Source of the DNA: Mesorhizobium sp.
Lineage (GTDB): Bacteria > Pseudomonadota > Alphaproteobacteria > Rhizobiales > Rhizobiaceae
NCBI RefSeq assembly: GCF_004962245.1
Contig: NZ_SUHQ01000011.1
Location: 125,103-189,102 of the forward strand
Reading direction: 5' to 3'
DNA: 64,000 nt
The notes below the pieces were generated by a model. That model saw only the letters and a program-made list of their open reading frames with translations. It made no database searches and was not told where the DNA came from. Made by a program: the position numbers and the translations under genes. Of this stretch, positions 1-8,130 are shown one piece after another (positions within the stretch are counted from its first letter, which is position 1; every line of letters begins with the position of its first letter).

Positions 1-1
1 G

Positions 2-220
2 ATCATCCCGGTGATGCTGGGCGACGCTTCGCTCGCGCAGGAGATGGCAGCGCGCATGCTGAAGCGCGGCATCTATGTCATCGGCTTCTCGTTTCCGGTG
101 GTGCCGAAGGGCCAGGCGCGCATCCGCACGCAAATGTCGGCCGCCCATTCCGGCGCCGACATCGACCGCGCGGTCGAGGCGTTCGGAGCGGTCGGGCGCG
201 AACTTGGTGTGATTTCCTGA
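2..220 (+). CDS. kbl: 2-amino-3-ketobutyrate CoA ligase, C-terminal part (runs in from the left edge)
   Basis: The reading frame is open from the window edge and ends in TGA at 218-220, leaving 72 residues. The segment [10 protein letters not shown]..., then [15 protein letters not shown] and an ending in GRELGVIS, matches the C-terminal domain of Kbl, a PLP-dependent alpha-oxoamine synthase. Kbl cleaves 2-amino-3-ketobutyrate with CoA into glycine and acetyl-CoA. The active-site lysine lies outside the window. It sits 52 bp upstream of tdh, the usual kbl-tdh operon that converts threonine to glycine. Recognition rests on the short C-terminus plus the neighbour. Confidence 0.9.
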   Translation: MIPVMLGDASLAQEMAARMLKRGIYVIGFSFPVVPKGQARIRTQMSAAHSGADIDRAVEAFGAVGRELGVIS

Positions 221-272
221 ACAACCGGAACCGAAAAACGATTCCGGATCAAGAGATTCAAGGGATAAAAGA

Positions 273-1307
273 ATGTCGAACATGATGAAGGCGCTGGTCA
301 AAGCCAAGGCCGAGCCCGGCATCTGGATGGAAGAAGTGCCGGTGCCGGAAATCGGCCCGAACGACGTTCTGATCAAGATCAGGAAGACCGCGATCTGTGG
401 CACCGACGTCCACATCTACAATTGGGACCAGTGGGCGCAGAAGACAGTGCCGGTGCCGATGGTGACCGGCCATGAGTTCGTCGGCACGGTCGCCGATTTC
501 GGCGCGGCGGTGACCGAGTACAAGGTCGGCCAGCGCGTCTCGGGCGAGGGTCACATCGTCTGCGGCCACTGTCGCAACTGCCGGGCGGGCAGGGGGCATC
601 TGTGTCGCAACACGCTTGGCGTCGGTGTCAACCGGCCGGGCGCCTTCGGCGAATATCTGGCGATCCCGCAGCACAATGTCGTGCCGATCCCGGACGACGT
701 GCCGGACGAGATCGCCGCGATCTTCGATCCCTTGGGCAATGCGGTGCACACCGCATTGTCTTTTGATTTGGTCGGTGAGGACGTGCTGGTCACCGGCGCC
801 GGACCGATCGGCATCATGGGTGCGCTGGTGGCGCAGTGCGTCGGCGCGCGAAAAGTGGTCATCACCGACATCAACCCGGTGCGGCTGGCGCTGGCAAAAA
901 AACTCGGCGTCCGGCATGTGGTCGACGCGTCGAAGGAAAAGCTGCGCGACGTGATGCCGGCGCTCGGCATGACCGAAGGTTTTGACATCGGCCTCGAAAT
1001 GTCGGGTGCCGCGCCCGCTTTCCGCGACATGATCGACGCTATGAACAATGGCGGCAAGATCGCCATTCTGGGCATCGCGCCCACCGGCTTCGAGATCGAC
1101 TGGAACAAGGTTATCTTCAAGATGCTGCATCTCAAGGGCATCTACGGTCGTGAGATGTTCGAGACCTGGTACAAGATGATCGCGCTGGTGCAGGGCCCGC
1201 TCGATGTGACCGGCCTGATCACCCACCGCATCGGCATCGACGACTATATTTCCGGCTTCGAGGCGATGAAGAGCGGCAATTCGGGCAAGGTGGTGATGGA
1301 CTGGTGA
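273..1307 (+). CDS. tdh: L-threonine 3-dehydrogenase
   Basis: A zinc-dependent medium-chain dehydrogenase of 344 residues, close to the usual 341. It oxidises L-threonine to 2-amino-3-ketobutyrate with NAD+, the step before Kbl. Visible marks are the catalytic zinc site (Cys42 in AICGTD, His67-Glu68 in TGHEF), the structural-zinc cysteine lobe [15 protein letters not shown] near residues 93-107, and the Rossmann motif GAGPIG near residue 175. The ATG at 273 gives the standard MSNMMKAL N-terminus and follows AAGGGA. The gene is probably cotranscribed with kbl. Confidence 0.97.
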   Translation: MSNMMKALVKAKAEPGIWMEEVPVPEIGPNDVLIKIRKTAICGTDVHIYNWDQWAQKTVPVPMVTGHEFVGTVADFGAAVTEYKVGQRVSGEGHIVCGHCRNCRAGRGHLCRNTLGVGVNRPGAFGEYLAIPQHNVVPIPDDVPDEIAAIFDPLGNAVHTALSFDLVGEDVLVTGAGPIGIMGALVAQCVGARKVVITDINPVRLALAKKLGVRHVVDASKEKLRDVMPALGMTEGFDIGLEMSGAAPAFRDMIDAMNNGGKIAILGIAPTGFEIDWNKVIFKMLHLKGIYGREMFETWYKMIALVQGPLDVTGLITHRIGIDDYISGFEAMKSGNSGKVVMDW

Positions 1308-1311
1308 GCGC

Positions 1312-1779
1312 CTAATCCTTGCCCAGAGCTTTCTTGAGTGCAACCAGTCCGTTTGTGATCGCGGTGCGCTCGCCAGCGCTGAGTTTTGCCAGCAATTCCC
1401 GCTCGAACGCCTTTGCCAGCGGCACCATTTCGCGATAGGCGGCAAGGCCCGCTCCGGTCAGCGTCAGATGCTCGATGCGGCGGTCTTTTCTATCCGGTGC
1501 GCGAGTCAGCCAGCGCCGCCGCTCGAGCTCGGCGACGGCGCGTGAAACCTTGGTCTTGTGCATCGCCGATTGTTCGCCGAGCGCGCTCGCGGTCATGGTG
1601 CCGTATTGGCCGAGCCCAGCCAGTGTGCGCCATTCCGGGCGGGTGAGGCCGTGCCGGTCCTTGTATATCCCCGAGAATTCGCGGCTGACCGCATCGGCGA
1701 GCCGGTAGAGCCGATAGGGCAGGAAGCTTTCGAGTTCGAGGATTTCCGGTTCGCCAGAGGTCTCGCGCCTGGTTGCCAT
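1312..1779 (-). CDS. MarR-family transcriptional regulator, divergent from hmgA
   Basis: A 155-residue winged-helix protein from the ATG at 1779; a TTG three codons further upstream is possible but less likely. The MarR core is clear: LTRPEWRTLAGL, then the recognition region TASALGEQSAMHKTKVSRAVAELERRRWL and the wing RAPDRKDRRIEHLTLT. It is transcribed away from hmgA across a 122-bp gap that holds an imperfect palindrome at 1800-1830. It is therefore most likely the local repressor of the homogentisate genes, with an aromatic acid as the expected inducer. Role and ligand are inferred from position only. Confidence 0.88.
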   Translation of the reverse strand: MATRRETSGEPEILELESFLPYRLYRLADAVSREFSGIYKDRHGLTRPEWRTLAGLGQYGTMTASALGEQSAMHKTKVSRAVAELERRRWLTRAPDRKDRRIEHLTLTGAGLAAYREMVPLAKAFERELLAKLSAGERTAITNGLVALKKALGKD

Positions 1780-1799
1780 TTTTCGCAATCGCCATTGAT

Positions 1800-1830
1800 G
1801 GTTACATTTTCAATGGTTACAAATGAAACC
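1800..1830. promoter_or_regulatory. Imperfect palindrome, candidate MarR operator
   Basis: The arms GGTTACATTT (1800-1809) and AAATGAAACC (1821-1830) form a 10-bp inverted repeat with one mismatch around an 11-bp centre. GGTTACA also recurs as a direct repeat inside the site. It lies 21 bp upstream of the marR start and 71 bp upstream of hmgA, a position suited to controlling both divergent genes. Binding is inferred. Confidence 0.5.
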
Positions 1831-1901
1831 AGTTTGGTCAATCCAGAGCGCCGCGCGTCCTCGTGGGCGCGAAGGCTGCTCTGGGGATTCGGGAGGACAC
1901 C

Positions 1902-3215
1902 ATGGTCTTTTCCTACATGCCGGGGTTCGGCAACGACTTCGAGACCGAGACGCTGTCCGGTTCGCTGCCGCAGGGACGGAACTCGCCACAGCGGCCGGCC
2001 TACGGTCTCTACGCCGAGCAGCTTTCGGGCTCGCCCTTTACCGCGCCGCGCGGCACCAATGAGCGCTCCTGGCTCTATCGCATCAGGCCGAGCGTCAGGC
2101 ACACGGGCCGCTTCAAAGCGGCGAGCTATCCCTTGTGGAAGAGCGCGCCCAATGTCGGCGATCATGAACTGGCGCTCGGGCAATATCGCTGGAATCCGGT
2201 GCCGATGCCGAAGGAGCCTACCGACTTCATCGCCGGCATGCGCTCGATCACCACCGCCGGCGACGTGCTTGGCCAGACCGGCATGGCCACCCATGTCTAT
2301 GTCGCCAACCGCTCGATGGTTGACGATCATTTCTTCAACGCCGATGGCGAGTTGCTGGTTGTGCCGCAGGTCGGAGCCTTGCGCTTCGTCACCGAGATGG
2401 GCGTCATCGAATTGCGGCCGGGTGAGATCGGGGTGCTGCCGCGCGGCCTCGTCTTCAAGGTCGAATTGATCGACAACGAGGTGCGCGGCTATGTCTGCGA
2501 GAACTACGGCGCCAAGCTGACGCTGCCGGATCGTGGCCCGATCGGCGCCAATTGCCTGGCCAATCCGCGCGATTTCAAGACGCCATGCGCCTGGTTCGAG
2601 GAGAAGGAGACACCTTGCCGGCTGATCGTGAAATGGTGCGGCCAGTTTCATGTCACCGAACTCGGCCATTCGCCGCTGGATGTGGTGGCGTGGCACGGCA
2701 ATTATTCGCCCTATAAATATGATCTTGCGACCTTTTCGCCGGTCGGTGCACTGTTGTTCGACCACCCCGACCCGTCGATCTTCACGGTACTGACCGCGCC
2801 GAGCGGCGAGGAGGGCACCGCCAACATCGACTTCGTCATCTTCCCGCCGCGTTGGCTGGTGGCGGAAAACACCTTCCGCCCGCCCTGGTACCACCGTAAC
2901 ATCATGAGCGAGTTCATGGGCCTGATCCACGGCCAGTACGACGCCAAGGAGGAGGGGTTCGTTCCCGGCGGCATCAGCCTGCACAATCTGATGCTGGCCC
3001 ACGGACCTGACGCGTCTGGCTTCGAAAAAGCCTCGCGCGCCGACCTGAAACCGGTCAAGCTCGACAACACCATGGCCTTCATGTTCGAGACGCGATTCCC
3101 GCAAATGCTGACCCGTTACGCCGCCGAGCTCGAAACCCGGCAGGACAACTACATAGATTGCTGGGCCGATCTAAAGAAGCGCTTCAACGGCACGCCCGAG
3201 GGCGACTGGTCTTGA
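1902..3215 (+). CDS. hmgA: Homogentisate 1,2-dioxygenase
   Basis: Opens the homogentisate ring with O2 to maleylacetoacetate, the committed step of tyrosine and phenylalanine degradation. The 437-residue product shows the family N-terminus [12 protein letters not shown] and the block [23 protein letters not shown]. It also has the iron site: His and Glu in [12 protein letters not shown] near residue 330 and His in AHGPD near residue 367. A strong GGGAGG (1891-1896) precedes the ATG at 1902, so this start is preferred over an in-frame GTG at 1863. It is the first gene of a set with the MBL-fold and fumarylacetoacetase genes. Confidence 0.96.
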   Translation: MVFSYMPGFGNDFETETLSGSLPQGRNSPQRPAYGLYAEQLSGSPFTAPRGTNERSWLYRIRPSVRHTGRFKAASYPLWKSAPNVGDHELALGQYRWNPVPMPKEPTDFIAGMRSITTAGDVLGQTGMATHVYVANRSMVDDHFFNADGELLVVPQVGALRFVTEMGVIELRPGEIGVLPRGLVFKVELIDNEVRGYVCENYGAKLTLPDRGPIGANCLANPRDFKTPCAWFEEKETPCRLIVKWCGQFHVTELGHSPLDVVAWHGNYSPYKYDLATFSPVGALLFDHPDPSIFTVLTAPSGEEGTANIDFVIFPPRWLVAENTFRPPWYHRNIMSEFMGLIHGQYDAKEEGFVPGGISLHNLMLAHGPDASGFEKASRADLKPVKLDNTMAFMFETRFPQMLTRYAAELETRQDNYIDCWADLKKRFNGTPEGDWS

Positions 3216-4078
3216 GCGCCGATCCAACGCGGGATCGGCTGGTGCTTCTGGGCTCGAAGGGCGGCCCGGCGCTCCGGCCTGGCGGGCCGTGGCCGAGCTC
3301 GTCGCTGCTGCGGATCGGCGGCCGCAACATCGTCGTCGATTGCGGGCTTGGCGTGACGCGCGGGCTGGCCGACACCGGCATCAGCCTGAAGGCACTGGAC
3401 CTGGTCTTCATCACGCATCTGCATTCCGACCATGTGCTGGAACTCGGTCCGCTGATCCACACCGCCTGGACGGCGGGTCTGGCGGCACCGGTCACCGTGT
3501 TCGGCCCGCCCGGCACCGGCTACTACTGGCAGCGTTTTTGCCAGGCGATGGAATTCGACATCGAGATACGCATCGTCGACGAAGGCCGGCCTGATATCAA
3601 AGATATGGTTTCGATCGTCGAGTTCGGCGAAGGCCGGGTGATGGAGGAGCACGGCCTGAAGGTTTCAGCGCTGCGCGTCGACCATCCGCCGGTGACCGAC
3701 TGCTTTGCGCTGCGCTTCGAGCATGCCGGACAAAGCGTCGTGTTCTCCGCCGATACCACATTCTTTCCGCTACTAGCCGATTTTGCCAAAGGCGCCGACA
3801 TCCTCGTCCATGAAGCCATGTTGGAAGAAGGCATCGAGCGGCTCGTCGCGAAAACCGGCAACGGCGCGCGGCTGAGGGAACATCTGCTCGCCAGCCATAG
3901 TCTTGCCGGGGAGGCGGGGCGTATCGCCACCGAGGCGAGGGTCGGGAGGCTGGTGCTCAACCACCTCATTCCGGCCGACGATGCCGAGATTGGCGAGGCC
4001 GACTGGATTGCCGCGGTCAGGAAAACATGGACCGGTGACTTGACGATCGCCCGCGACGGCCTTGTTGTGGGGCTGTAG
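3212..4078 (+). CDS. MBL-fold metallohydrolase in the homogentisate operon
   Basis: A 288-residue metallo-beta-lactamase-fold protein. The metal motif THLHSDH is at residues 68-74, and a second ligand set follows ([28 protein letters not shown]), similar to RNase Z-like and lactonase-like hydrolases. A TTG start at 3212 overlaps the hmgA stop (TTGA) and has GAGGG nine bases upstream, so translation is probably coupled to hmgA. The substrate is unknown. Sitting between hmgA and the fumarylacetoacetase gene suggests a role near homogentisate, for example opening a lactone or thioester, but nothing in the sequence proves it. Confidence 0.82.
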   Translation: MSADPTRDRLVLLGSKGGPALRPGGPWPSSSLLRIGGRNIVVDCGLGVTRGLADTGISLKALDLVFITHLHSDHVLELGPLIHTAWTAGLAAPVTVFGPPGTGYYWQRFCQAMEFDIEIRIVDEGRPDIKDMVSIVEFGEGRVMEEHGLKVSALRVDHPPVTDCFALRFEHAGQSVVFSADTTFFPLLADFAKGADILVHEAMLEEGIERLVAKTGNGARLREHLLASHSLAGEAGRIATEARVGRLVLNHLIPADDAEIGEADWIAAVRKTWTGDLTIARDGLVVGL

Positions 4079-4145
4079 CATGATCCCGAAAAAGTGGGAG
4101 CCGGTTTTCGGAAGAGATCATGCGTAAAACAAAGATTCAAAGCGG
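4078..4145. repeat. Dispersed intergenic palindromic repeat, copy 1
   Basis: The stretch between the MBL gene and the fumarylacetoacetase gene begins GCATGATCCCGAAAAAGTGG and has arms (CCGAAAA... / ...TTTTCGG) closing with GATCATGCG, followed by an A-rich tail. Related copies occur at 34590-34665 and, inverted, at 30449-30494. I recognise the type as a common Mesorhizobium-type intergenic repeat. No function is visible. Confidence 0.6.
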
Positions 4146-4175
4146 CACCAAAGCCGCATCAGGAGAGGAAACCGC

Positions 4176-5189
4176 ATGAAGCTTGCCACATTGAAGGACG
4201 GGACGCGCGATGGGAAACTCGTCGTCGTCTCGCGCGACCTGACGCGGTTCACCGATGCCTCGTTCCTGGTACGGACGCTGCAGGCAGCACTCGATGACTG
4301 GAGCCGGATCGCGCCGCATCTCGCGACAATAGCGGAATCGCTGGAGAACAATGCGGTGCCGTCTGCGCGCTTTCACGAGCATGAGGCCCATTCGCCGCTG
4401 CCGCGCGCCTACCAATGGGCGGACGGCTCGGCCTATGTGAACCATGTCGAACTGGTGCGGAAGGCGCGCGGCGCCGAGATGCCGGCAAGCTTCTGGACCG
4501 ATCCGCTGATCTATCAGGGCGGCTCGGACGCCTTCATCGCGCCGCGTGACCCGATCCGGGCGGCTGACGAGGCTTTTGGCGTCGACATGGAGGCGGAGGT
4601 CGCCGTCATTGTCGACGATGTGCCGATGGGGGCAAGCCTCGACGACGCGCGGGCCGCGATCCGGCTGGTCATGCTGGTCAACGACGTCACGCTGCGCTCC
4701 CTCACGGCGCCAGAGCTTGCCAAGGGTTTCGGCTTCTTCCAATCGAAGCCGTCCTCGGCTTTTTCGCCCGTCGCGGTGACACCGGACGAACTGGGCGAGG
4801 CCTGGGATGGCGGCAAGGTCAGCCTGCCGCTGCTGGTCGATCTCAACGGCAAGCCGTTCGGCCGGGCGAACGCCGGCATCGACATGACCTTCGATTTTCC
4901 GGCGCTGATCGCGCATGCCGCCAGGACACGGCCGCTGGCCGCCGGCACGATCATCGGTTCGGGCACGGTCTCCAACAAGCTCGACGGCGGCCCGGGCAAG
5001 TCTTTCGCGGCGGGCGGTGCCGGCTATTCCTGCATTGCCGAATTGCGCATGATCGAGACGATCGAAGCCGGGGCGCCGAAAACGCCATTCCTGCGCTTTG
5101 GCGATACGGTGCGCATCGAGATGAAGGACAAGGCCGGACATTCGATTTTTGGTGCGATCGAGCAGAAGGTCGAAGAATACGCCAGATAA
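4176..5189 (+). CDS. Fumarylacetoacetate hydrolase family protein (probable fumarylacetoacetase)
   Basis: A 337-residue FAH-fold protein that should hydrolyse fumarylacetoacetate to fumarate and acetoacetate, the last step after HmgA. The fold is shown by the metal-site region FGVDMEAEVAVIVDD near residues 134-148, LVNDVTLR, GFGFFQSKPSSAFSPVAV and GTIIGSGTVSNK. The ATG follows AGGAGAGGAAACCGC. It is of the shorter bacterial type rather than the roughly 420-residue eukaryotic type. Context with hmgA supports fumarylacetoacetate over other FAH-family substrates. Confidence 0.88.
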   Translation: MKLATLKDGTRDGKLVVVSRDLTRFTDASFLVRTLQAALDDWSRIAPHLATIAESLENNAVPSARFHEHEAHSPLPRAYQWADGSAYVNHVELVRKARGAEMPASFWTDPLIYQGGSDAFIAPRDPIRAADEAFGVDMEAEVAVIVDDVPMGASLDDARAAIRLVMLVNDVTLRSLTAPELAKGFGFFQSKPSSAFSPVAVTPDELGEAWDGGKVSLPLLVDLNGKPFGRANAGIDMTFDFPALIAHAARTRPLAAGTIIGSGTVSNKLDGGPGKSFAAGGAGYSCIAELRMIETIEAGAPKTPFLRFGDTVRIEMKDKAGHSIFGAIEQKVEEYAR

Positions 5190-5213
5190 AGATGCAGGGG
5201 GAGTTCGAAAAGG

Positions 5214-5762
5214 ATGAACCTACTCGATCATTTCTGCCGCATGGCGCGCAACAATCTCTGGTCGAACGACCGGCTCTATCGCGCCGTGCTGCAGCTTAAG
5301 CCCGGTGAATTCGAGGCCGAGCGAACCAGCTTCTTTCCCTCGATCAAGGCAACGCTCAATCACATCCTGGCGGTCGATTATCTCTATCTCGATTTTCTCG
5401 AAGAGGGCGGCGTCGGTGCCGCGGCCCATGACGATTTCGTGCCGTTCGACCAACCGCAGGCGCTGTTTGCCGCCCAGGTTGCGGCCGACCGGCGGCTGAT
5501 CGCCTTTTGCCACCGCCTGACGGCGGACGATCTCGACCGCCGAGTCGTCACCGACAGGCGCGAGGATGGCATGATCCCGGAGCGCATTGGTGACCTGCTC
5601 GCCCACCTCTTCATCCACGACATCCATCATCGCGGGCAGGTGCACGCCATGCTGTCGGGCACGTCGGTGAAACCGCCGCAGCTCGACGAGTTTTTCCTCG
5701 ACTACGACCTGAAGCTGAGGCAGGCCGACGTCGAGAGATTGGCGATTGGTGGCGGCAATTAA
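5214..5762 (+). CDS. DinB/YfiT-fold protein
   Basis: A 182-residue helical-bundle protein with the three metal-binding histidines expected of the DinB superfamily: His50 in ATLNH, and two in HLFIHDIHHRGQVHAM near residues 137-145. The start at 5214 follows AGGGGGAG and lies 24 bp after the fumarylacetoacetase gene, so it is likely the last gene of the hmgA operon. The superfamily includes thiol-dependent S-transferases and the mycothiol-dependent maleylpyruvate isomerase. No zeta-GST maleylacetoacetate isomerase is present in this cluster, so an isomerase role is possible but unproven. Confidence 0.85.
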   Translation: MNLLDHFCRMARNNLWSNDRLYRAVLQLKPGEFEAERTSFFPSIKATLNHILAVDYLYLDFLEEGGVGAAAHDDFVPFDQPQALFAAQVAADRRLIAFCHRLTADDLDRRVVTDRREDGMIPERIGDLLAHLFIHDIHHRGQVHAMLSGTSVKPPQLDEFFLDYDLKLRQADVERLAIGGGN

Positions 5763-5805
5763 TTATTGTAGTTACGAAAATTATTGACTTAATTATTGTA
5801 GGTAC
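5761..5805. promoter_or_regulatory. Two 15-bp direct repeats upstream of brnT, candidate BrnA operator
   Basis: AATTATTGTAGTTAC (5761-5775) and AATTATTGTAGGTAC (5791-5805) differ by one base and are spaced 30 bp apart, about three helical turns. They are A+T-rich in G+C-rich surroundings and sit just before the brnT ATG at 5816. TTGACT (5784-5789) lies between them. This fits an autorepressed toxin-antitoxin promoter; binding is inferred. Confidence 0.45.
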
Positions 5806-5815
5806 ATAAATTTCG

Positions 5816-6072
5816 ATGAAGATCGTCTGGGACGAACCGAAACGGTTGGCCAACATCGAAAAACACGGGTTGGATTTTGCCGCGCTGGATGACGAATTTT
5901 TCCTTACGTCAACGATCCGGGTGGCCAAAGTTGGTCGTCTCATGGCAATTGGTCGGATGATTGATGGGTCGTTGCCGTGATCTTTGCCCGACTCGGCTCC
6001 GAGGGCATCTCGATAATTTCGATGCGCCCAGCCAACCAGGCGGAAAGGAGATTGTTCGATGGCAAAACCTAA
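5816..6072 (+). pseudogene. brnT: BrnT-type toxin gene, disrupted by a one-base frameshift
   Basis: From ATG 5816 the frame encodes MKIVWDEPKRLANIEKHGLD...LMAIGRMIDGSLP and stops at 5978-5980 (54 residues). The expected continuation (VIFARLGSEGISIISMRPAN, then ERRLFDGKT) is present one frame over from 5977 to the stop at 6070-6072. Adding one base near 5974-5976 restores a continuous BrnT of about 85 residues. BrnT is a RelE-fold ribonuclease, and the lost C-terminal half carries part of its fold. The remnant overlaps brnA by 14 bp, as in intact pairs. A sequencing error cannot be ruled out from one read of the sequence. Confidence 0.82.
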
Positions 6073-6385
6073 GCTGAACATTACAAAGCCTGACAGAGAG
6101 TTTCAGCCAGGCAAGGGTTTTACCGAAGAAGATTGGGATGCCGTTTCGGACAATCCCGAATGGACCGAGGAGGACTTCAGAAATGCCCGCCCCTTCGCTG
6201 AAGTCTTCCCGGACCTTGCAGAGAGCATTCGCCGTTCGCGCGGCCGGCCGGCGCTCGACAATCCGAAGAAGCAGGTGACGCTCCGGCTCGATAGTGACGT
6301 GGTCGCCCGCTTTCGCGCCGGCGGACCCGGCTGGCAGAGCCGGATCAACGACATCCTGCGCAAGGCGGCTGGCCTCGCCAAATAG
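6059..6385 (+). CDS. brnA: BrnA-type antitoxin
   Basis: A 108-residue protein with an acidic N-terminal part (EEDWDAVSDNPEWTEEDF) and a C-terminal ribbon-helix-helix segment KKQVTLRLDSDVVARFRAGGPGWQSRINDILRKA, the standard layout of BrnA. The antitoxin binds BrnT and represses the shared promoter. AGGAGA lies a few bases before the ATG. Its partner toxin is frameshifted, so it may now be an orphan regulator. It overlaps the end of the brnT remnant. Confidence 0.88.
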   Translation: MAKPKLNITKPDREFQPGKGFTEEDWDAVSDNPEWTEEDFRNARPFAEVFPDLAESIRRSRGRPALDNPKKQVTLRLDSDVVARFRAGGPGWQSRINDILRKAAGLAK

Positions 6386-6408
6386 ACTCCTGCGGGCCGT
6401 GCTGCGGT

Positions 6409-7521
6409 CTATTCCGCCGCTTGCACCTTCAGCACGCCGCGTCTGATCTGATCTTGCTCGATCGATTCGAACAGGGCGCGGAAATTGCCCTCGCCAAAAC
6501 CTTCGTCGCCCTTCCTCTGAATGAATTCGAAGAAGATCGGGCCGATCACGGTTTTTGAAAAGATCTGCAGCAGGATCTTGGTGGTGCCGCCGTCGACCAC
6601 GCCCTCGCCGTCGATCAGGATGCCGTGTTTCTTCATCCGCTCGATCGGCTCATCATGGCCGTGCACCCGGTCATAGGACATGTCGTAATAGGTATCGGGC
6701 GGGCCGGGCATGAACTTCAGCCCGTTGGCGGCCAGTCTGTCGGTGGCGCCGTAGATCTCGTCCGTGCCGACGGCGATGTGCTGGATGCCTTCGCCGTTGT
6801 ACTTCTTCAGATATTCGGCGATCTGGCTGGTCTCGTCCTTGGACTCGTTGAGCGGGATGCGGATTTTGCCGCAGGGCGAGGTGATGGCGCGGCTGACCAG
6901 CCCGGTGATCTTGCCGTCGATGTCGAAGAAATGGATTTGCTTGAAGCCGAACAGATCGCGATAGAAATCCCACCATTTGTCCATGTTGCCGCGGTAGACA
7001 TTGTGGGTGAGGTGGTCGAGATAGTAGAAACCGACGCCTTCCGGTTTCGGGTCGCGCGCGCCCCGCCAGTCGAACTCGGCATCGTAGGCCGAGCCCTTCT
7101 CGCCGTAGACCTCGATGAAGTAGAGCAGCGAGCCGCCGATGCCGACGATTGCCGGCACATCGAGCGCCTTGTCGGTGCCTTCGTAGGGTGTGGCGCCCTT
7201 GGCGACGGCATGATCGAACGCATGCTTGGCATCGACCACCCGCCAGGCCATCGAGGCCGCGCAGGGGCCGTGCTTGTCGACGAATTTCATTGCATGCGAG
7301 CCGGGCTCGGCATTGACGATATAGCTGATGTCGCCCTGCCGCCAGACGGTGATGTTCTTGGTGCGATGCTTGGCCACCGGCACATAACCCATGCGGGTGA
7401 AAAGCTCGGCGAGCTTTTCCGGCTCGGGATGGGCGAACTCGACGAACTCGAAGCCATCGGTGCCGGCAGGGTTGGCCTTGCTGATCTTTGCGGGCGGTGC
7501 GTCGTGCGGGAAGGGACCCAT
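6409..7521 (-). CDS. hppD: 4-hydroxyphenylpyruvate dioxygenase
   Basis: Converts 4-hydroxyphenylpyruvate to homogentisate using non-haem Fe(II) and O2, feeding HmgA encoded 3 kb away. From the ATG at 7521, preceded by GGAGGAC, the product has 370 residues with two VOC domains. The Fe ligands are visible as His in DHLTHNVYRG, His in GIQHIAVGT, and Glu in FFEFIQRKG near the C-terminus. The 17 extra codons from an upstream in-frame start at 7572 do not resemble the family. It is divergent from an Lrp/AsnC gene that probably controls it. Confidence 0.95.
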   Translation of the reverse strand: MGPFPHDAPPAKISKANPAGTDGFEFVEFAHPEPEKLAELFTRMGYVPVAKHRTKNITVWRQGDISYIVNAEPGSHAMKFVDKHGPCAASMAWRVVDAKHAFDHAVAKGATPYEGTDKALDVPAIVGIGGSLLYFIEVYGEKGSAYDAEFDWRGARDPKPEGVGFYYLDHLTHNVYRGNMDKWWDFYRDLFGFKQIHFFDIDGKITGLVSRAITSPCGKIRIPLNESKDETSQIAEYLKKYNGEGIQHIAVGTDEIYGATDRLAANGLKFMPGPPDTYYDMSYDRVHGHDEPIERMKKHGILIDGEGVVDGGTTKILLQIFSKTVIGPIFFEFIQRKGDEGFGEGNFRALFESIEQDQIRRGVLKVQAAE

Positions 7522-7604
7522 GGCAGTGTCCTCCAAAGCTGTTGTTGGCCGGGAAAGGCCATTCCAACTCAATCATAGCGCGGAGCGAGCGCATGGTGCT
7601 TGCA

Positions 7605-7618
7605 TTCAAACGCTTGAA
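7605..7618. promoter_or_regulatory. Short palindrome in the hppD-lrp divergent region
   Basis: TTCAA-ACGC-TTGAA is a 5-bp-arm inverted repeat, extended by CATT on the left and AATG on the right. It sits between hppD (start 7521) and the Lrp-family gene (start 7663). It is a plausible Lrp/AsnC half-site pair; this is inference from symmetry and position. Confidence 0.35.
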
Positions 7619-7662
7619 ATGATCAGGTTATGCGTGAACTGTGCACGTATGGAGAAGAATCC

Positions 7663-8130
7663 ATGGATGATGCGCGCGTTGATCAGTTTGACCGCAAGAT
7701 AATGGCTCTGTTGCAGGGCGACGCACGGCTGACCAACAACGATCTGTCGGAACGGGTGAACCTGTCGGCATCGCAATGTTCGCGCCGTCGCCAGCGGCTG
7801 GAGGAGGACGGCTATATCAGGGGCTATCGCGCCGTGCTCGACCGCGACAAGCTCGGCTTTTCGCTGGTGAACGTCATTTCAGTGACGCTCGCCACCCACA
7901 ACCGCGACAACGCGCAGCGCTTCGGCGAATTGGTGGCGCGGCTGCCGGAAGTGCAGGAGGCGCACGCGCTGACCGGCGAGATGGACTATATCCTGAAGGT
8001 AGTGACGCCCGACCTGAAATCGCTGTCGGCATTCGTCAACGGCGTGCTCCTGCCGCACGAATCCGTGCAGCATGTGAAGACGGCGATCGTGCTGGAGACG
8101 CTGAAGGAAACCGGCGCGCTGCCGATTTAA
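7663..8130 (+). CDS. Lrp/AsnC-family transcriptional regulator
   Basis: A 155-residue protein: N-terminal helix-turn-helix (DQFDRKIMALLQGDARLTNNDLSERVNLSASQCSRRRQRLEEDGYI) and C-terminal RAM/ACT-like effector domain (NVISVTL...PEVQEAHALTGEMDYILKVVTPD). The ATG at 7663 has GGAGAAG upstream and is preferred over an in-frame start at 7630. Divergence from hppD suggests that it regulates tyrosine catabolism, probably sensing an aromatic amino acid. Its stop overlaps the convergent gene by 4 bp. Confidence 0.92.
   Translation: MDDARVDQFDRKIMALLQGDARLTNNDLSERVNLSASQCSRRRQRLEEDGYIRGYRAVLDRDKLGFSLVNVISVTLATHNRDNAQRFGELVARLPEVQEAHALTGEMDYILKVVTPDLKSLSAFVNGVLLPHESVQHVKTAIVLETLKETGALPI

Noticed and set aside
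258..1445. A 395-codon minus-strand frame across tdh
   Set aside because: Antisense to tdh, which has complete zinc and NAD motifs; the frame also invades the MarR gene.
5930..6000. Programmed ribosomal frameshift in brnT
   Set aside because: No slippery heptamer or strong downstream structure is seen at the junction; a simple one-base loss explains the data.
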